This document shows positions 20,739-21,394 of a DNA stretch of 21,394 nt, in pieces; position 1 is the stretch's first letter; each line of letters starts with the position of its first letter. The notes under the pieces were generated by a model. It was not told the DNA's origin and searched no databases. It was given only the letters and a program-made list of their open reading frames with translations. A program made the position numbers and the translations under genes. The stretch is from DATEAX01 sp035288145. Lineage in GTDB: Bacteria > Patescibacteriota > UBA1384 > UBA12157 > JAENIV01. The stretch is taken from positions 1 through 21,394 of the forward strand of contig DATEAX010000026.1 in assembly GCA_035288145.1 (NCBI GenBank), written 5' to 3'.

Positions 20739-21394
20739 ATGAAGAACAAAATCTTGGTGGCGTTTTTGGGAGCCGTTTTGGTTTTGGCCGTGGGCATTTT
20801 GAGTTGGGAAAGCGGCCGGGGAAAATTACAAATCGGCGCTGTTCCGCTTCCGTCAGCTTCGGGCGGGGGCAAAGGGACGGTTAAAGGTAAAGTCGAATTC
20901 GTTCGAGCGCAGGACGAGGCTCCTGAACCTGCGGTCAGGGCTCTGGTGGGATTATTCTGCGATACGTATAGTTTTCCAAGAGAGTGTGAAAAGTTTAGTG
21001 ATTCAAATTTTATAGCTGTGACCAATAAAGACGGCAAGTATGTTATCTCCAATGTGCCGGCCCAAGCCAGTCCGGTTTATAGAGTCTTTGGATATTTTGT
21101 TAAAGACAAGATCACATACAGCGGCGCTTCATCTAATTTCGGACTAAATGCGAATGAAACCAAAACTATTAATCTGGTGCTTACTTCTACTGAAAAAGTT
21201 TCGATAGAAGGGGAAATAACCGATGAAATTACGAACAAGGCAATATCAGGCGCAACGGTACGTCTCACGGAACTTTTTGTGACAAATCCCACGGAAGGAC
21301 TTTCAGTATCAGATTCTAATGGGAAATATTCCTTCTCAGGACTTGAACCGGGTTACTATTTAGTTAGGGTGGTCGCCACGGGCTATCAAACAGC
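20739..21394 (+). CDS. Secreted or anchored protein with carboxypeptidase-regulatory-like domains (partial)
   Basis: The frame runs off the window end; about 218 residues are visible. The start ATG at 20739 has a full AAAGGAGG (20727-20734) 4 nt upstream. The N-terminus MKNKILVAFLGAVLVLAVGIL is a signal peptide or anchor. After a Gly/Ser linker come two beta-sandwich repeats of the CarboxypepD_reg/CNA-B-like type: the first has GTVKGKVEFV and TNKDGKYVISNVPA, the second has SIEGEITDEITNKAISGATVRL and SDSNGKYSFSGLEPGYYLVRVVATGY. Such domains are structural stalks in surface proteins. Two Cys in the first repeat may form a disulfide. It has its own promoter and is not part of the tatD transcript by spacing. 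The function of the missing part is unknown. Confidence 0.8.
   Translation, partial: MKNKILVAFLGAVLVLAVGILSWESGRGKLQIGAVPLPSASGGGKGTVKGKVEFVRAQDEAPEPAVRALVGLFCDTYSFPRECEKFSDSNFIAVTNKDGKYVISNVPAQASPVYRVFGYFVKDKITYSGASSNFGLNANETKTINLVLTSTEKVSIEGEITDEITNKAISGATVRLTELFVTNPTEGLSVSDSNGKYSFSGLEPGYYLVRVVATGYQT

Overview
The window looks like part of a chromosome from a small-genome bacterium, most likely a member of the Candidate Phyla Radiation (Patescibacteria). This is an inference from gene content and style: a compact type IV pilus operon with several unusual prepilins, housekeeping proteins trimmed to their cores (a 624-residue PcrA, RsmI and MetG without C-terminal extensions), AT-rich repeat arrays in most gaps, and palindromic repeats inside coding sequences. 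TGA is used as a stop (pilC, rsmA, the Nramp-like gene), so this is not the TGA-glycine code of Gracilibacteria and SR1.

Bases 1-7372 (minus strand) hold a type IV pilus locus read in the order pilB, pilC, two GspH/FimT-like prepilins, a PilV-like, a PilW-like and a PilX-like protein, then pilM (cut by the window edge). Its standout is PilB, which carries an N-terminal HU/IHF-type DNA-binding domain. The first prepilin has a heptanucleotide repeat in its leader and the second ends in a Ser/Thr/Pro-rich tail.

Bases 7373-10656 (plus strand) encode DnaX and the helicase DnaB. The 893-base gap from 10657 to 11549 has no convincing protein gene but is rich in signals: a TTGACA/TAGGAT promoter feeding a roughly 390-nt highly structured RNA with a 13-bp terminator, a perfect-consensus promoter feeding a roughly 60-nt terminated RNA, and a third structured block with competing helices and its own terminator just before pcrA. 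I recognise none of these RNAs.

Bases 11511-18691 (plus) hold pcrA, then a tight run: a DUF348-G5-RlpA-like cell-wall protein, rsmA (ksgA), an Nramp-like transporter, rsmI and metG. After a repeat-filled gap come an EamA-type transporter and tatD. Together rsmI, metG, tatD, the YabE-like protein and rsmA are a reshuffled form of the Bacillus subtilis yabC-metS-yabD-yabE-rnmV-ksgA neighbourhood. The window ends in the first part of a secreted or membrane-anchored protein with carboxypeptidase-regulatory-like domains.

Two themes run through the window. AT-rich arrays of AAAATGCAAAAT-like words sit just upstream of many start codons and even inside pcrA. Start signals are also varied: some genes have strong but closely spaced Shine-Dalgarno sites, pcrA and the Nramp-like gene look leaderless, and the cell-wall gene appears to use a near-cognate start codon.
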